Origin: Myxococcales bacterium
GTDB lineage: Bacteria > Myxococcota_A > Polyangia > Haliangiales > Haliangiaceae
NCBI GenBank assembly: GCA_016717005.1
Contig: JADJUF010000007.1
Span: 378,001-442,000, forward strand
Length of the DNA stretch: 64,000 nt
Direction: 5' to 3'
The position numbers were made by a program, and so were the translations under genes. Positions within the stretch are counted from its first letter, which is position 1, and the number at the start of each line of letters is the position of its first letter. Positions 28,901-37,350 of this stretch are shown here, piece after piece. The notes under the pieces are model-generated. The model did not search any database, was not told the origin of the DNA, and was given only the letters and a program-made list of their open reading frames with translations.

Positions 28901-29643
28901 CGCACCTCGACGTCGCACGTGCCCTGCTGGCCCAGGGTCGCGCCCTGGCAGTCGCTGCCGGGCACCGGCACGATCACGAACTCGGCCTGGTGGGTGCCGC
29001 TCTTGCTGACGCCGAGCACGCCGCTCGGCTGCTCGCCGTCGTTCTGGATGATGAAGCGGTGCACCGGCGAGCTGGTGCCGACGACGACGCCGCCGAAGCT
29101 GTCGGTCGCGGTCAGCGAGGTCAGCCGGGCCGCGGTCAGCGCGTCGCCGGTCACCGGGATCGCCACCGAGCCACCGGGCTCGGCGCCCACGATCAGCGAC
29201 GCGCCCGACGGCTGGTCGGCGGTCGGGCGATAGCGCACCTGGGCCCGGCAGGACCCGCCGCCGGTCAGCGTCATGCCGGCGCAGTCGTTCGAGTCGCCGG
29301 TCGGCACGACCTCGAACTCCCCCGGCGCCGCCCCGGCCAGCGTCAGGGTGATCGCCCCGGTCGCCAGCTCCCCGCTGTTGCGGACCGTCACCTGGAAGAC
29401 CGCCGAGCTGCCGCCGAGCACGACGGCGCCGAAGTCGTGGAGGTCCTGCGTCGCCTCGAGCCGGGCCTCGGTCGGCATGGCGTCGACGATGGGCGCGTCG
29501 AGCTGGGCGTCGGTCGGCAGGACATCGGGCGGCTGCGGGAACTGGCAGGCCGACGCCGCGAGCGTCGCGGCCAGGAGCGGGTGCCACCAGGTCGATCGCG
29601 GTGCGGACCTGAGGCCGGGACGGCGGGCGTGGAGCGAGGTCAT
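22135..29643 (-). CDS. Giant Cys-rich surface lipoprotein, four-module paralogue
   Basis: This 2502-residue protein starts at ATG 29643. Its lipobox is ASAC, followed by QFPQPPDVLPTDAQLDAP. After ~285 N-terminal residues come four tandem modules of ~450 residues, starting near residues 284, 742, 1192 and 1640. Each opens with an LDFGARDLGTG-type Ig-like repeat and continues with three to four CGADC and LTAEP.PGWEVASW-type InlB-like repeats. The C-terminal ~420 residues match the neighbouring paralogue closely. One ~45-residue stretch near the end (RALTDERCCCRGSRWKRCCR onward) is frame-shifted relative to the paralogue by a one-base loss near 22355 and a two-base loss near 22481, which cancel. 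This is likely an adhesin or matrix protein on the outer surface; function inferred from repeats only. Confidence 0.7.
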   Translation of the reverse strand: MTSLHARRPGLRSAPRSTWWHPLLAATLAASACQFPQPPDVLPTDAQLDAPIVDAMPTEARLEATQDLHDFGAVVLGGSSAVFQVTVRNSGELATGAITLTLAGAAPGEFEVVPTGDSNDCAGMTLTGGGSCRAQVRYRPTADQPSGASLIVGAEPGGSVAIPVTGDALTAARLTSLTATDSFGGVVVGTSSPVHRFIIQNDGEQPSGVLGVSKSGTHQAEFVIVPVPGSDCQGATLGQQGTCDVEVRFAPMAPAAQRMATVVVTGTPGGAHTIALSGDALTPGDLTIEQPTGGGTLDFGARDLGTGTTSTTQTVRVRNQGGVATGALVVAITGGGNASYVAALDGCNGNPLGAGAACDIQVRFNPAAIGAQPATVTIRDNASGATQAVNLTGVGTGTVTVTKTGGGVIASAPTGLMCGAGCATQAASFATTPVTLTATADPSWQFERWGGACASAGTASVCALPIALAMTSVSATFRQLFTLTVTTAGMGGVISSPFGVSCGAAGTDCAEPFAIGTNVVLTAEPAPGWEVASWTGAGVACSAGQRTCATSMTQARTVAVEFRPLYTLTVTTSGSGAGSVTGGGIACASPGTGVCTIPVIDGTSVTLNRVLGSAASGSQQVFGGWGGDCASAGTATACTFTMTAARSVAATFTLQHRLTLTINSVGGAQGTILANPGGVLCTSGTCQRFFDAGTTVTISATPATGLDVLQSVAGDCSATPCTLANLDGPRTVTASFLPAPGDLEVALPASGSLDFGARDVASGAASATQTVRIRNSGGSATGALAVSISGGGASSFTAPSDTCGGVALGAGLTCDVAVRFNPTAVGALAAVITVRDSVSGAARGVNVGGTGTGTVVVTRTGSGTVTSTPAGLACGATCTASFATTPLVLSAAPDPGWVFDAWSGACAAAGTATTCALPLGSATTNVGATFRPLYTLTVMRTGSGGVTSAPVGITCGADCVESYVVGTSVVLTAEPDPGWEVASWTGAACAPAQRACTVAMTQARAVAIEFRPLYTVAVTVGGSGAGTVTGGGLSCASGSVGTCAIQVISGASITLTQAAASAASGSQNLFNGWGGDCASAGTGASCTLTVSAARSIAATFTRQHRLTLAINSIGGAMGALTANPGAFTCGAGSCQRFFDQGTLLTVTATPATGLDVLQGVTGDCTASPCTLGVDAPKAVTAAFLPAPGSLEVAVPLGGGTLDFGAREVGSGPSSPTQTIRIRNSGGSATGALGVTVTGGGSASFTTVLDGCAGLMLAAGATCDVTVRFNPTTVGSLAATTTVRDTVSGAAQGVTVTGVGTGRVTVSRTGNGSVTSAPAGLSCGTTCTASFSAPPVTLTATADPGWVFDSWGGACASAGSAPTCALALTSASTAVTATFRQLFTLTVTVSGSGTVTSAPTGITCGADCSEAYVVGTSVTLTAEPGPGYEVFAWTGTGATCTAYQRTCTVAMSQARAATVEFRLLRPLGVSVTGNGTGSVAGSGISCASGGAGTCAVSVFDGASVTLTATIGAPATGQRNVFAGWGGDCAGTATTCTFTMTAARSVTSTFTREYQLTQVVQSIGGAAGSLTADPGGFVCTSGSCPQYYPAGTTLTVTAAPATSADVLQSVSGDCAASPCSLTMDAARTVTATFQPTAGDLAVVTPASGTLDFGTVTFGTASPTQAITIRNSGGSTTGVLAVTGTGAGAASFTTVTDGCIGTTLAAGASCTITARLTPAAVGALAAIVTVRDTGSGTARGVNVIGAGSGSVTVTKTGSGTVTSTPAGLSCGTSCGAQTAAFATTPVSLSATADPGWVFETWTGACAAAGAATTCALPLTAASTSVGATFRQLFTLTVATTGAGTVSSAPAGISCGADCSEAYVVGTSVTLTAEPGSGYEVFSWTGTGTVCAAGQRTCTFPMTLARNVTVEFRQQFTLAVTVSGTGTGTVTGSGINCGSGATGTCSVVLFQGASATLSQAPGTAGTGSQHVFGGWAGACTGTGGCTFTMTANKTVTSTFTLQHRLTLNATRSGTGMGTITVNPGGLTCTTSATLTTVTCTPFVDAGVTYTVTAVGATMLDGVQSVVGDCSATPCTLASLSAPRTVTTTFTHFACVPSSATCSLGQFSQCDATGSFVSHVVPNGSATGTSTTITMNNYSCPLGCHASGTRCNDVDAANGLNAAMDTVAVSPAGIDLILPRSASAPAGKVVLNTSTYDATNGEASITDPDGVVIRVPATIITQTNAPDILVLKVRSFTVRPGRVLEVYGARALAVASHFDVYIGGTLDGSGESLNFAGHAGPGGRNGLSMCSGSFGTGGASGGGGWSSGGMGSGGTLGGSRGASFVPLSGGCDGGYNDGTVGAGGGGIQLASRTRVAIGAAGVVNVSGAGGGVLDFLGYLTTGGGGGGAVLVQTRALTDERCCCRGSRWKRCCRERSKFGWCDRDRGTDHWIYRRPSVMCTGCLTSGSGGYEGFGSGGSSATGAAPAYGGGGGGCGAFRLMNASGIFTPPAGALKLLVPSGVSALDVR
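23400..28793 (-). repeat. Four tandem ~1.35-kb coding modules
   Basis: Module starts on the minus strand are near 28790, 27420, 26070 and 24725, each encoding an L.V..P.(G)G.LDFG motif. The copies are clearly diverged at DNA level but keep the same order of subrepeats. The neighbouring paralogue has one such module (about 21230-19900). Confidence 0.75.
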
Positions 29644-29738
29644 GCCCAGGTATCGACCGGTCGGCGCCGCGGTTGCGTGCGCGCGCGATCTCCGCGCCGC
29701 GACTGGCCGCGAGGCCTCGCCCCGCCCGGCCCGTCCGC

Positions 29739-31283
29739 TCAGCGGATGTCGGGGATGCCGTCGCCGTTGGTGTCGCCGGGGATGCCGACCGGCGCGCTCG
29801 TGCCGCCCCCGCTCCCGCTGCCGCTCCCGCGCGCGGTCCCCGCGCTGCCGCTGCCGGCCGTGCCGCCGCCGGGTGGCCTGGCGATGACCGCGGCGCTGCC
29901 GGTGCCAGGCCCAGGCGTCGCGCTGCCGGCCCGTGCCGTCGCGCTGCCGGCGCCGGGCGCGGCGCTGCCGCGGCTCGAGCCACCGCCGGTGCGGCGTCCG
30001 GACGAGCCGCGGCCGCTGCCGGCGCGGGGGGGCTCGGGATCGGTCGCGGCGACCGGCGCGGGCGCGGCGTCCACGTCCGCGGCGGCGGTCACCGTCGCGT
30101 CGCCGTCGACGCCGGCGTCGGGCGGGACCGCGAGCGGCGCGACCAGCGGCTCACCGGCGGGCGGCGCGACCGCGGGCGCCGCAGCGGGCGACGGCGCGCC
30201 GCTGCCGCTGCGGGCGACGACCAGCACGATCGCGACCGCGGTCGCGGCGATCGCCGTCGCCAGCACCGCGATCGAGCGCCGGTGGCGCACGGTGAAGCTG
30301 CCGGGCGACGCCGCCGCCGGCACGCGCACCGAGGTCGCGCGCGACAGCGTCGTGGCGTTCATCAGCGCGTCGATCGCCTCGCCCCGCGGCAGCGCCGGCG
30401 TCCCGCTCCGGACCCGCCCGACCGACGCGGCGATGGCGGCGGCCCCGGGTGAGCCGAACGGCGCCAGCGCGGTCGCGAGCGTCGCGACGTCGGCGATCCG
30501 TCTCGCCGGATCCTTCTCGAGGCAGCGCATCACCACCGCCGCGAACCCGCGCGGCACCGGCGCCGTCAGCGGCGGCACCGGCTCGGTCGCGACCAGCATC
30601 GCCAGCTCGGTGATGGTCTGGGCGTCGTAGGGGCGCCGGCCGCTGACCAGCTCGTAGAGCACCACGCCCAGCGACCACAGGTCGGCGCGCGCGTCGACGT
30701 CGCGGGCGCTGCGGAGCTGCTCGGGCGACATGTAGCCCGGCGAGCCCATGACCGCGGCCGACTCGGTGATCGCGGCGTCGAGGCGCCCGATCGCCTTGGC
30801 GATGCCGAAGTCCATCACCTTCACCAGCGGCGTGCCGTCGGGGCGCCGGGTCAGGAACAGGTTCGCGGGCTTGAGATCGCGGTGGACCAGGCCGGCGGCG
30901 TGGGCCTCGGCCAGGCCGACGCAGGCCTGCAGCAGGTAGTCGACCGCGGTCACCACCGGCAGCGGCCCGCCGCGCCCGAGCGCGGTCGCGAGGTCGTGGC
31001 CCTCGAGGTACTCCATCACGATGTACGGCAGGCCGTCGTCGAGCGTGCCGACGTCGACGACCCGGCCGACGTGTTCGCCGCGCAGCCGACACGCCGACCG
31101 GGCCTCGCGCAGGAAGCGCTCGACCAGCTCGCTGTCGCGCGCGGCCTCGGGCCGCAGGAACTTCAGCGCGACCCGCTGGCCGAGCTGCAGGTGGGTCGCC
31201 GCGACCACGACGCCCATGCCGCCGCGGCCGAGCACGCGCTCGACCCAGTACTTCTCGGCGACGACAGACCCCGGCTCGAGCAC
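29739..31283 (-). CDS. Membrane Ser/Thr protein kinase with C-terminal DxNxDG motif
   Basis: GTG 31283 is the only plausible start in a frame open far upstream; the product has 514 residues. The kinase domain is complete: glycine loop GRGGMGVV, ALKFL lysine, HRDLKPANLF (near residue 133), DFGIAK (near 157) and the SPEQL segment. A transmembrane helix spans about residues 336-357 (IAVLATAIAATAVAIVLVV). The outside part is a long Gly/Ser/Pro/Ala-rich tail ending in GDTNGDGIPDIR, which resembles a calcium-binding thrombospondin-3 or dockerin loop. The gene starts 45 bp after the TPR gene upstream on the same strand, likely as one operon. PknB-like signalling is expected; targets unknown. Confidence 0.85.
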   Translation of the reverse strand: MLEPGSVVAEKYWVERVLGRGGMGVVVAATHLQLGQRVALKFLRPEAARDSELVERFLREARSACRLRGEHVGRVVDVGTLDDGLPYIVMEYLEGHDLATALGRGGPLPVVTAVDYLLQACVGLAEAHAAGLVHRDLKPANLFLTRRPDGTPLVKVMDFGIAKAIGRLDAAITESAAVMGSPGYMSPEQLRSARDVDARADLWSLGVVLYELVSGRRPYDAQTITELAMLVATEPVPPLTAPVPRGFAAVVMRCLEKDPARRIADVATLATALAPFGSPGAAAIAASVGRVRSGTPALPRGEAIDALMNATTLSRATSVRVPAAASPGSFTVRHRRSIAVLATAIAATAVAIVLVVARSGSGAPSPAAAPAVAPPAGEPLVAPLAVPPDAGVDGDATVTAAADVDAAPAPVAATDPEPPRAGSGRGSSGRRTGGGSSRGSAAPGAGSATARAGSATPGPGTGSAAVIARPPGGGTAGSGSAGTARGSGSGSGGGTSAPVGIPGDTNGDGIPDIR

Positions 31284-31327
31284 GTTCGCCTGACGGTACG
31301 ATCCGCGGGGGTCGTCCTCAAGGCAGT

Positions 31328-32107
31328 TCAGCGGGCTTCGGCGCCGGTGCCTGCGGCGCGATGACGCCCGTGGTAGGCGAGCGACGCCCACTCGACCTTC
31401 GGCGCCGACAGGAACCCGAGCGCGACCGCGGCGGCGCCGAGGCGCACGCCGGTCGAGCGCTTGTACGCCAGCGCGGCCTTGAGCTGGAGCGGCGACAGCA
31501 GGCCGGCGTCGACGAGGTGCTGGCCGAAGCCGGGCGCGATCGGCAGCGGCGGCGAGCCGGCGCGCGCGTGCAGCGGCCGCGGCGCTGGGTGCTCGGTCGG
31601 CGGCCGCAGCGGCAGCGCGGCCCCGCGCGGCGGCGGCAGCGGCGCAGCCACGCGCGGCGCCGGCACCGGCGCGGCCACGCGCGGCGGCGGCGGGCGCACC
31701 GCCGCCGGGCGGGTCGGCCGTGGGGTCGGCGCGCGCCGGGGCCCGAGGTTCTCGACGATCCCCAGCCACTCGCGGGCCTCGTCGTCGTCGGGCGCCAGCC
31801 GCAGGGCCTCGCGCAAGAAGATCTTGGCCGACGCCAGCTCGTCGGCGCGGGCCGCCAGCTCGCCGAGCAGGCGGTACGCCGGACCGCACTGCGGCTCGAG
31901 GTTGAGGCACGCGCGGATCTCGACCTGGGCGTCGACGTCGCGCCGGAGCGCGATCAGGCTCCGGGCCGCCAGCAGCCGCAGCGCGATCGAGCCGCGATCG
32001 GTCGGCGCGAGCTCGGCCAGCGCGTCGGCGCAGGCCGCGACGACGCCGGGGTACTGGCGCGCCAGGTACAGCTCGCGCGCGGCGGCGACGATCGAGACCG
32101 AGTCCAC
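31328..32107 (-). CDS. TPR protein with C-terminal MshEN-like domain
   Basis: GTG 32107 (MDSVSIVAAARELYLARQ) gives 259 residues. TPR-like helices (LYLARQYPGVVAACADAL, AYRLLGELAARADELASAKI) fill the first ~125 residues, followed by a Pro/Arg/Ala-rich linker. The last ~60 residues (FGQHLVDAGLLSPLQLKAAL, ..KRSTGVRLG..AVALGFLS) match the MshEN/GSPII_E_N pattern found in type II secretion and pilus ATPases and in c-di-GMP-binding proteins. It probably scaffolds or senses for the kinase encoded immediately downstream. The start has no strong ribosome-binding site. Confidence 0.6.
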   Translation of the reverse strand: MDSVSIVAAARELYLARQYPGVVAACADALAELAPTDRGSIALRLLAARSLIALRRDVDAQVEIRACLNLEPQCGPAYRLLGELAARADELASAKIFLREALRLAPDDDEAREWLGIVENLGPRRAPTPRPTRPAAVRPPPPRVAAPVPAPRVAAPLPPPRGAALPLRPPTEHPAPRPLHARAGSPPLPIAPGFGQHLVDAGLLSPLQLKAALAYKRSTGVRLGAAAVALGFLSAPKVEWASLAYHGRHRAAGTGAEAR

Positions 32108-32239
32108 CCGCCGCAGCCAAGCAAGCGGGTGGCCAACGTCGGACCACCGAATTTCGAGCGGTTGGGCGGCGGTCGGGGCGGCCTGGGGTCGCCATACCGA
32201 GGCCTGGCCTCCCCGCCAGCGGGGCTGCATACTGATCCT

Positions 32240-33223
32240 GTGGTGCGCTCGGCCCTGGTCGCCGCCCTGTGGCTCGCGTTGCTCGCGTCGGTGGCCCCGG
32301 CCCGGGCCGATCGCATGATCGACGTGCCGCCGCGCCCGGCCGAGCCCACCGACTTCTGGGGCCGGGTGCTGCATCCGCACGCGGCCCAGGTCGCCGAGCT
32401 GGTGCAGCAGCTCTCGATGACCTTGCGCCAGCTCGACGATCCCTACGGCGCGGCCGATCGCAGCCGCATCGAGATGGTCCGCACCGGCGTGCGGCTGGCG
32501 CGCTACGCCCGCACGCTCGATCCCAACGACGACGACGTGACCTACTACGCCGGCGCGTTCGCCGACGCCGCCGGGCGCGCGCTCGAGGCCGAGCGCCTGC
32601 TGACGATCTACCTCCGCGCCGCGCCCGCCGGCGCCCAGCGCGCCGACGCGCTGGTCCGGATCGGCCGGATCGCGCTGCGCCAGGGGCGCACCGACCTCGC
32701 CGTCGACCGGCTGCGCCAGGCCTCGGCCCAGGTCGCCGATCGCTTCACGATCGTGCGCGCGCGCATCGCGCTGGCCCACGCGCTCGAGGCCAGCGGCGAC
32801 GTCGGCGCCGCGGTCGCGACCCTGCGCGAGCTGGTCGACGCGGTGCCGCTCGACGGCGATCCCGCCAGCGTCGCCGGCCACGTCGCGCTCGCGGTCATCT
32901 ACGATCGCGACGAGCAGATCACGGCCGCGTTCGACGTGCTCCTGCGCCTGCGGACCGCGCTCGACAGCGAGTACGTGCGCCTCGCCGACGACGCGCTGCG
33001 CGCGTTCCCGCCGCCGATCGCGATCGACGCGCACTACTACCGCGCGCTGGTGTACGAGACCTGGCCGTACCTGACCGCCGAGGCCCACCGCGCCTGGTGG
33101 GCGTACGAGCAGGCCGGCGGGCCGCCGGCGCTGACCGCCCGGGCGCGCGATCATCGCCTCGCGCTGGCGCTCGAGCTCGAGCGCGCGCGGCGCAAGCCCG
33201 CCCGGCCGGAGCGGCACCGATGA
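32240..33223 (+). CDS. Exported TPR-repeat protein, first of three
   Basis: GTG 32240 (or 32243) gives 327 residues with a signal peptide ending at APARA. Helical repeats (TDFWGRVLHPHAAQVAEL, YYAGAFADAAGRALEAERLL, ADALVRIGRIALRQGRTDLA) look like TPR units throughout, so a periplasmic scaffolding role is likely. Its stop overlaps the next start as ATGA (33220-33223), so translation is coupled. It is divergent from the TPR/kinase operon with 132 bp between, which may hold promoters for both. Confidence 0.65.
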   Translation: MVRSALVAALWLALLASVAPARADRMIDVPPRPAEPTDFWGRVLHPHAAQVAELVQQLSMTLRQLDDPYGAADRSRIEMVRTGVRLARYARTLDPNDDDVTYYAGAFADAAGRALEAERLLTIYLRAAPAGAQRADALVRIGRIALRQGRTDLAVDRLRQASAQVADRFTIVRARIALAHALEASGDVGAAVATLRELVDAVPLDGDPASVAGHVALAVIYDRDEQITAAFDVLLRLRTALDSEYVRLADDALRAFPPPIAIDAHYYRALVYETWPYLTAEAHRAWWAYEQAGGPPALTARARDHRLALALELERARRKPARPERHR

Positions 33224-34236
33224 TCCGCGCGGCCCTGGCGCTCGCGATCGTGCCGCTCGCGACCGTGGCGCTCGCGACCAGCGTGGCCGCGGCGGCCCCG
33301 CCGACGCTGTGGCAGGCGGCGACCGAGACCGCCGACGCGGCGCAGGCCCGGCGCAGCTACGACGAGGCGATGCTGGCCGGCGACGACCGGGTCGCGTCGG
33401 CGGTCGCGACCGACATCACCGAGATGCGCAGCCGCCTGGTCACCGCGGCGCTCGCGGCCTACGACGCCGCCGCGCTGGCCCGCCCCGATCTGGCCGAGCC
33501 GCACTGGCGCGCCGCCGCGGTCGTCAACGCGTTCTACATCGAGTGCGCGCCCAAGCGCGGCGCGCTGTGCGGCCCCAGCCCCAGCCAGCGCGCGGCCGAG
33601 CTCGCGATCGAGCACTGGGACGCCGCCGAGCGCCTGGCGCCGCTCGATCCCCGGCTCACCGACGAGGTGCTGACCGCGCGCGCGCTCTTGCACACCAAGC
33701 TCGCGACCCCGGCCCACCTCGCGGCGGCGCGGGTCGACTACCTGCGCGTGCTCGACCGCATCCGCGGCCACGCCCGCGTCGACGCGCTGTCGTCCAACGC
33801 CAACCGGCGCGCGTTCGCGCTCGGCAACCTGGCCGAGACTCACATGATGCTGGGCGATCTCGACCGCGCGATCGAGACCTACCGGGAGGCCCAGCGGCTC
33901 GTGCCCGACCTGAGCCGCGCGTTCGGGCTCGCGGTCGCGCTCGATCGCGACGAGCAGACCGGCGCGGCGTACGAGGTGCTGCGCGGCGAGGGCGCGGACG
34001 CGATCGACCGCTTCGTCGACGAGATCGATCGGGGCCGGGTGTTCTTCGTCCCGGCCGGCGAGGTGTCCTACTACCTCGGGCTCGCGGCCGAGCACCAGGG
34101 CGACGTCGTCGCCGCGCTCGAGCACTTCGAGGCGTTCGTCGCCAGCGGCGCCCACCCGCGCTACCAGCCCCGGGCGCGCGCGCACCTGGCGGCGCTCAAG
34201 GCGCGGCTCGCCCAGCGCCTGCGCGGGAGCCGGTGA
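33220..34236 (+). CDS. Exported TPR-repeat protein, second of three
   Basis: ATG 33220 gives 338 residues. The signal peptide is MIRAALALAIVPLATVALAT and onward to VAAAAP. One possible disulfide pair lies in ECAPKRGALC. Clear TPR units occur (AFALGNLAETHMMLGDLDRA, SYYLGLAAEHQGDVVAALEH). It ends in GTGA overlap with the next gene. The protein shares the phrase ALDRDEQ/YDRDEQ with its upstream neighbour, so the two may be ancient duplicates. Function unknown. Confidence 0.65.
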   Translation: MIRAALALAIVPLATVALATSVAAAAPPTLWQAATETADAAQARRSYDEAMLAGDDRVASAVATDITEMRSRLVTAALAAYDAAALARPDLAEPHWRAAAVVNAFYIECAPKRGALCGPSPSQRAAELAIEHWDAAERLAPLDPRLTDEVLTARALLHTKLATPAHLAAARVDYLRVLDRIRGHARVDALSSNANRRAFALGNLAETHMMLGDLDRAIETYREAQRLVPDLSRAFGLAVALDRDEQTGAAYEVLRGEGADAIDRFVDEIDRGRVFFVPAGEVSYYLGLAAEHQGDVVAALEHFEAFVASGAHPRYQPRARAHLAALKARLAQRLRGSR

Positions 34237-35558
34237 CCGGGCGGGTGGTCATCGCCGCGCTCGGGCTCGCGCTCGCCCGCGCGGCGGCCGCGGCGCCGCC
34301 GGCCGATCCCGACCTGGCCGCCGAGACCCGCAGCGGGTTCTGGGACGAGGCCACCGCCCCCGGCACCCACGCCCGCGCGACCCGCATCGCCGACGCGGTG
34401 CGCGCGCTCCGCCTGACGTCGGCGGATCTCGCGGCGGTCGAGCGCGACCTCGAGCTGCTCGCCGCGGCCGCGCCCGACGTCGCCGACGCCTGGGGCTACC
34501 TGGCGATCACCGCCGAGCGCCGCCGCCACTGGGCGACCTGCGCCCGCGCGTACCAGCGCGCCTACGCGCTCGCGCCGGCCTGGCGGCCCGAGGCGCTGAT
34601 CGACCTGCGGACGTCGTCGAAGAACCCGCTCGTGCGCGCGCCCGCGCTGTCGCTGGCCTTGTGCCAGTCGCGCAGCGACGACCTCGTCGGCGCCCGGGCC
34701 ACCGTCGACGCGGCCATCGCGCGCGGCGAGGTCGGCAGCGAGCTGTACCTGCGAGCCGGCGAGGTCGCGCTGGCCCAGGGCCGGCTGACCGACGCCATCG
34801 ACGCGCTCGGTCGCTCGCGCGAGCAAGGCGCCGCGTGGCTGCAGGTGATGGCGCTCGATCGCGCGCGCCGGGACGCCGAGGCCCAGACCGCCGCCGAGCG
34901 CGCCGCCAAGGACGATCCGCTGGCCGCGCGGGCCGCGTCGGGCACGATCCCGCTGACCCCGGCCAGCGACGCCGACTACCTGCTCGGGATCGCCGCGCGC
35001 TACCGCGACCAGCCCGACTACGCGATCGTCTACCTGCGCCGCTACCTGGGCGCGGCGCCGGCGGCCAGCCCGTGGCGGGCCCGGGCCGAGGACCACATCG
35101 CGATCGCCACCGCCGACAGCGCCCGGGCCCAGGCGGCGGTCCAGGCCAGCAGCGGCGACGGGCCGGCCCAGGATCCGCTGCGCGCCGCGGTCGACCTGCG
35201 CGCCGCTGATCTGGCCGCGTGCATGCGCGCGGTGCCGACCGGGCTGGCCGAGGTGCGCATCACCGTCGCGACGCCGGCGCAGCTCAAGCCATCGCCGTTC
35301 ATGCGCGGCGGCGCGACCCCGCCGCGGTCCCCGCCTCGGCCGGTCCGCGGCCACCTCCGGCCACGGCCGCCGCCGACGCCGACGACCATCACGCCGGGCG
35401 TGTCGGCGTACTACGTCCTGGCGCCGCTGCCCGGGGACGCGCCCGACGCGCGCGACGAGGCGCTGCGCTGCCTCGAGCGGGTCGGCGCCAGCCTGCGGCT
35501 CCCGGCCCCCAACGCGGGCGCCTGGGCCACGATCCGGGTGCCGGTGCGGGCGCGGTGA
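34233..35558 (+). CDS. Exported TPR-repeat protein, third of three
   Basis: GTG 34233 overlaps the previous stop and gives 441 residues. The signal peptide ends near RAAAAAPP. TPR-like helices follow (AWGYLAITAERRRHWATCAR, ELYLRAGEVALAQGRLTDAI). The last ~120 residues are a Pro/Arg-rich linker and a small globular end (ALRCLERVGASLRLPAP onward) with two Cys. It ends 71 bp before panB. Confidence 0.65.
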   Translation: MTGRVVIAALGLALARAAAAAPPADPDLAAETRSGFWDEATAPGTHARATRIADAVRALRLTSADLAAVERDLELLAAAAPDVADAWGYLAITAERRRHWATCARAYQRAYALAPAWRPEALIDLRTSSKNPLVRAPALSLALCQSRSDDLVGARATVDAAIARGEVGSELYLRAGEVALAQGRLTDAIDALGRSREQGAAWLQVMALDRARRDAEAQTAAERAAKDDPLAARAASGTIPLTPASDADYLLGIAARYRDQPDYAIVYLRRYLGAAPAASPWRARAEDHIAIATADSARAQAAVQASSGDGPAQDPLRAAVDLRAADLAACMRAVPTGLAEVRITVATPAQLKPSPFMRGGATPPRSPPRPVRGHLRPRPPPTPTTITPGVSAYYVLAPLPGDAPDARDEALRCLERVGASLRLPAPNAGAWATIRVPVRAR

Positions 35559-35629
35559 GCGCGCGCGGGGAATTGGCGCTACAGTAGAGGTGGCGTCGAT
35601 CCACTCCACGGACGGCGACCGGAGACAAC

Positions 35630-36477
<848 letters not shown>

Positions 36478-36481
<4 letters not shown>

Positions 36482-37350
36482 TCGCGAGCCGGCCGCCGTT
36501 CGAGATCATCCGCACCCCGGAGGCCATGGCGGCCCGCGTCGAGGACCTCCGCCGGGACGGGCGCACGATCGCGCTGGTCCCGACGATGGGCTTCCTGCAC
36601 GACGGCCACCTGTCGCTCCTGCGCGCGGCCCGGGCCCGGGCCGACGTCGTGATCCTGTCGATCTTCGTCAACCCGACTCAGTTCGGGCCGAGCGAGGACC
36701 TCGAGCGCTACCCGCGCGACGAGGACGGCGACCTGGCCAAGGCCCGGGCGTGCGGGCTCGACCTGGCGTTCTGCCCGGCCGCGGCGGCGATGTACCCCGA
36801 CGGCGCCCAGACCTTCGTGTCGGTGCGCGCGCTCGAGCAGCCGCTGTGCGGCGCCACCCGCCCGGGCCACTTCACCGGCGTCGCCACGATCGTCGCGAAG
36901 CTGTTCAACCTGACCCGGCCGCACCTGGCGTTCTTCGGCGAGAAGGACTACCAGCAGCTGGCGGTGGTGCGGCGGATGGCGCGCGATCTCGACTTCGGCG
37001 TCGAGATCGTCGGGATGCCCATCGTCCCGGAACCGGACGGCCTGGCGATGAGCTCGCGCAACGTCTACCTGGCGCCGGCCCAGCGGCGCCAGGCGCTGGC
37101 GCTGTCGACCGGCCTGGCCGCGGCGGCCGCGGCGGTGGCGGCCGGCGAGCGCGACGGCGCGGCGCTGTGCGCGCTGGCCCGGGCGCCGCTGGCCGACGCG
37201 CCCGACGCGCGGATCGACTACGTCGAGCTGCGCGACGCCGCCGACCTGTCGCCGCTGCCCCGGCTCGATCGGCCGGGCGTGCTGGCGGTGGCGGCGTTCC
37301 TCGGGACCACCCGGCTGATCGACAACCGAGTCCTGACGCCGCCGGCGTGA
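36478..37350 (+). CDS. panC: Pantothenate synthetase
   Basis: This enzyme condenses pantoate and beta-alanine using ATP. GTG 36478 overlaps the panB stop; the product has 290 residues. Motifs are LVPTMGFLHDGHLSLLRAAR, VNPTQFGPSEDLERYPRDE, GHFTGVATIVAKLFN, FFGEKDYQQL and PDGLAMSSRN. All belong to the cytidylyltransferase-like PanC fold and look intact. The last ~20 codons form the first unit of the 55-bp tandem array that follows. Confidence 0.97.
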
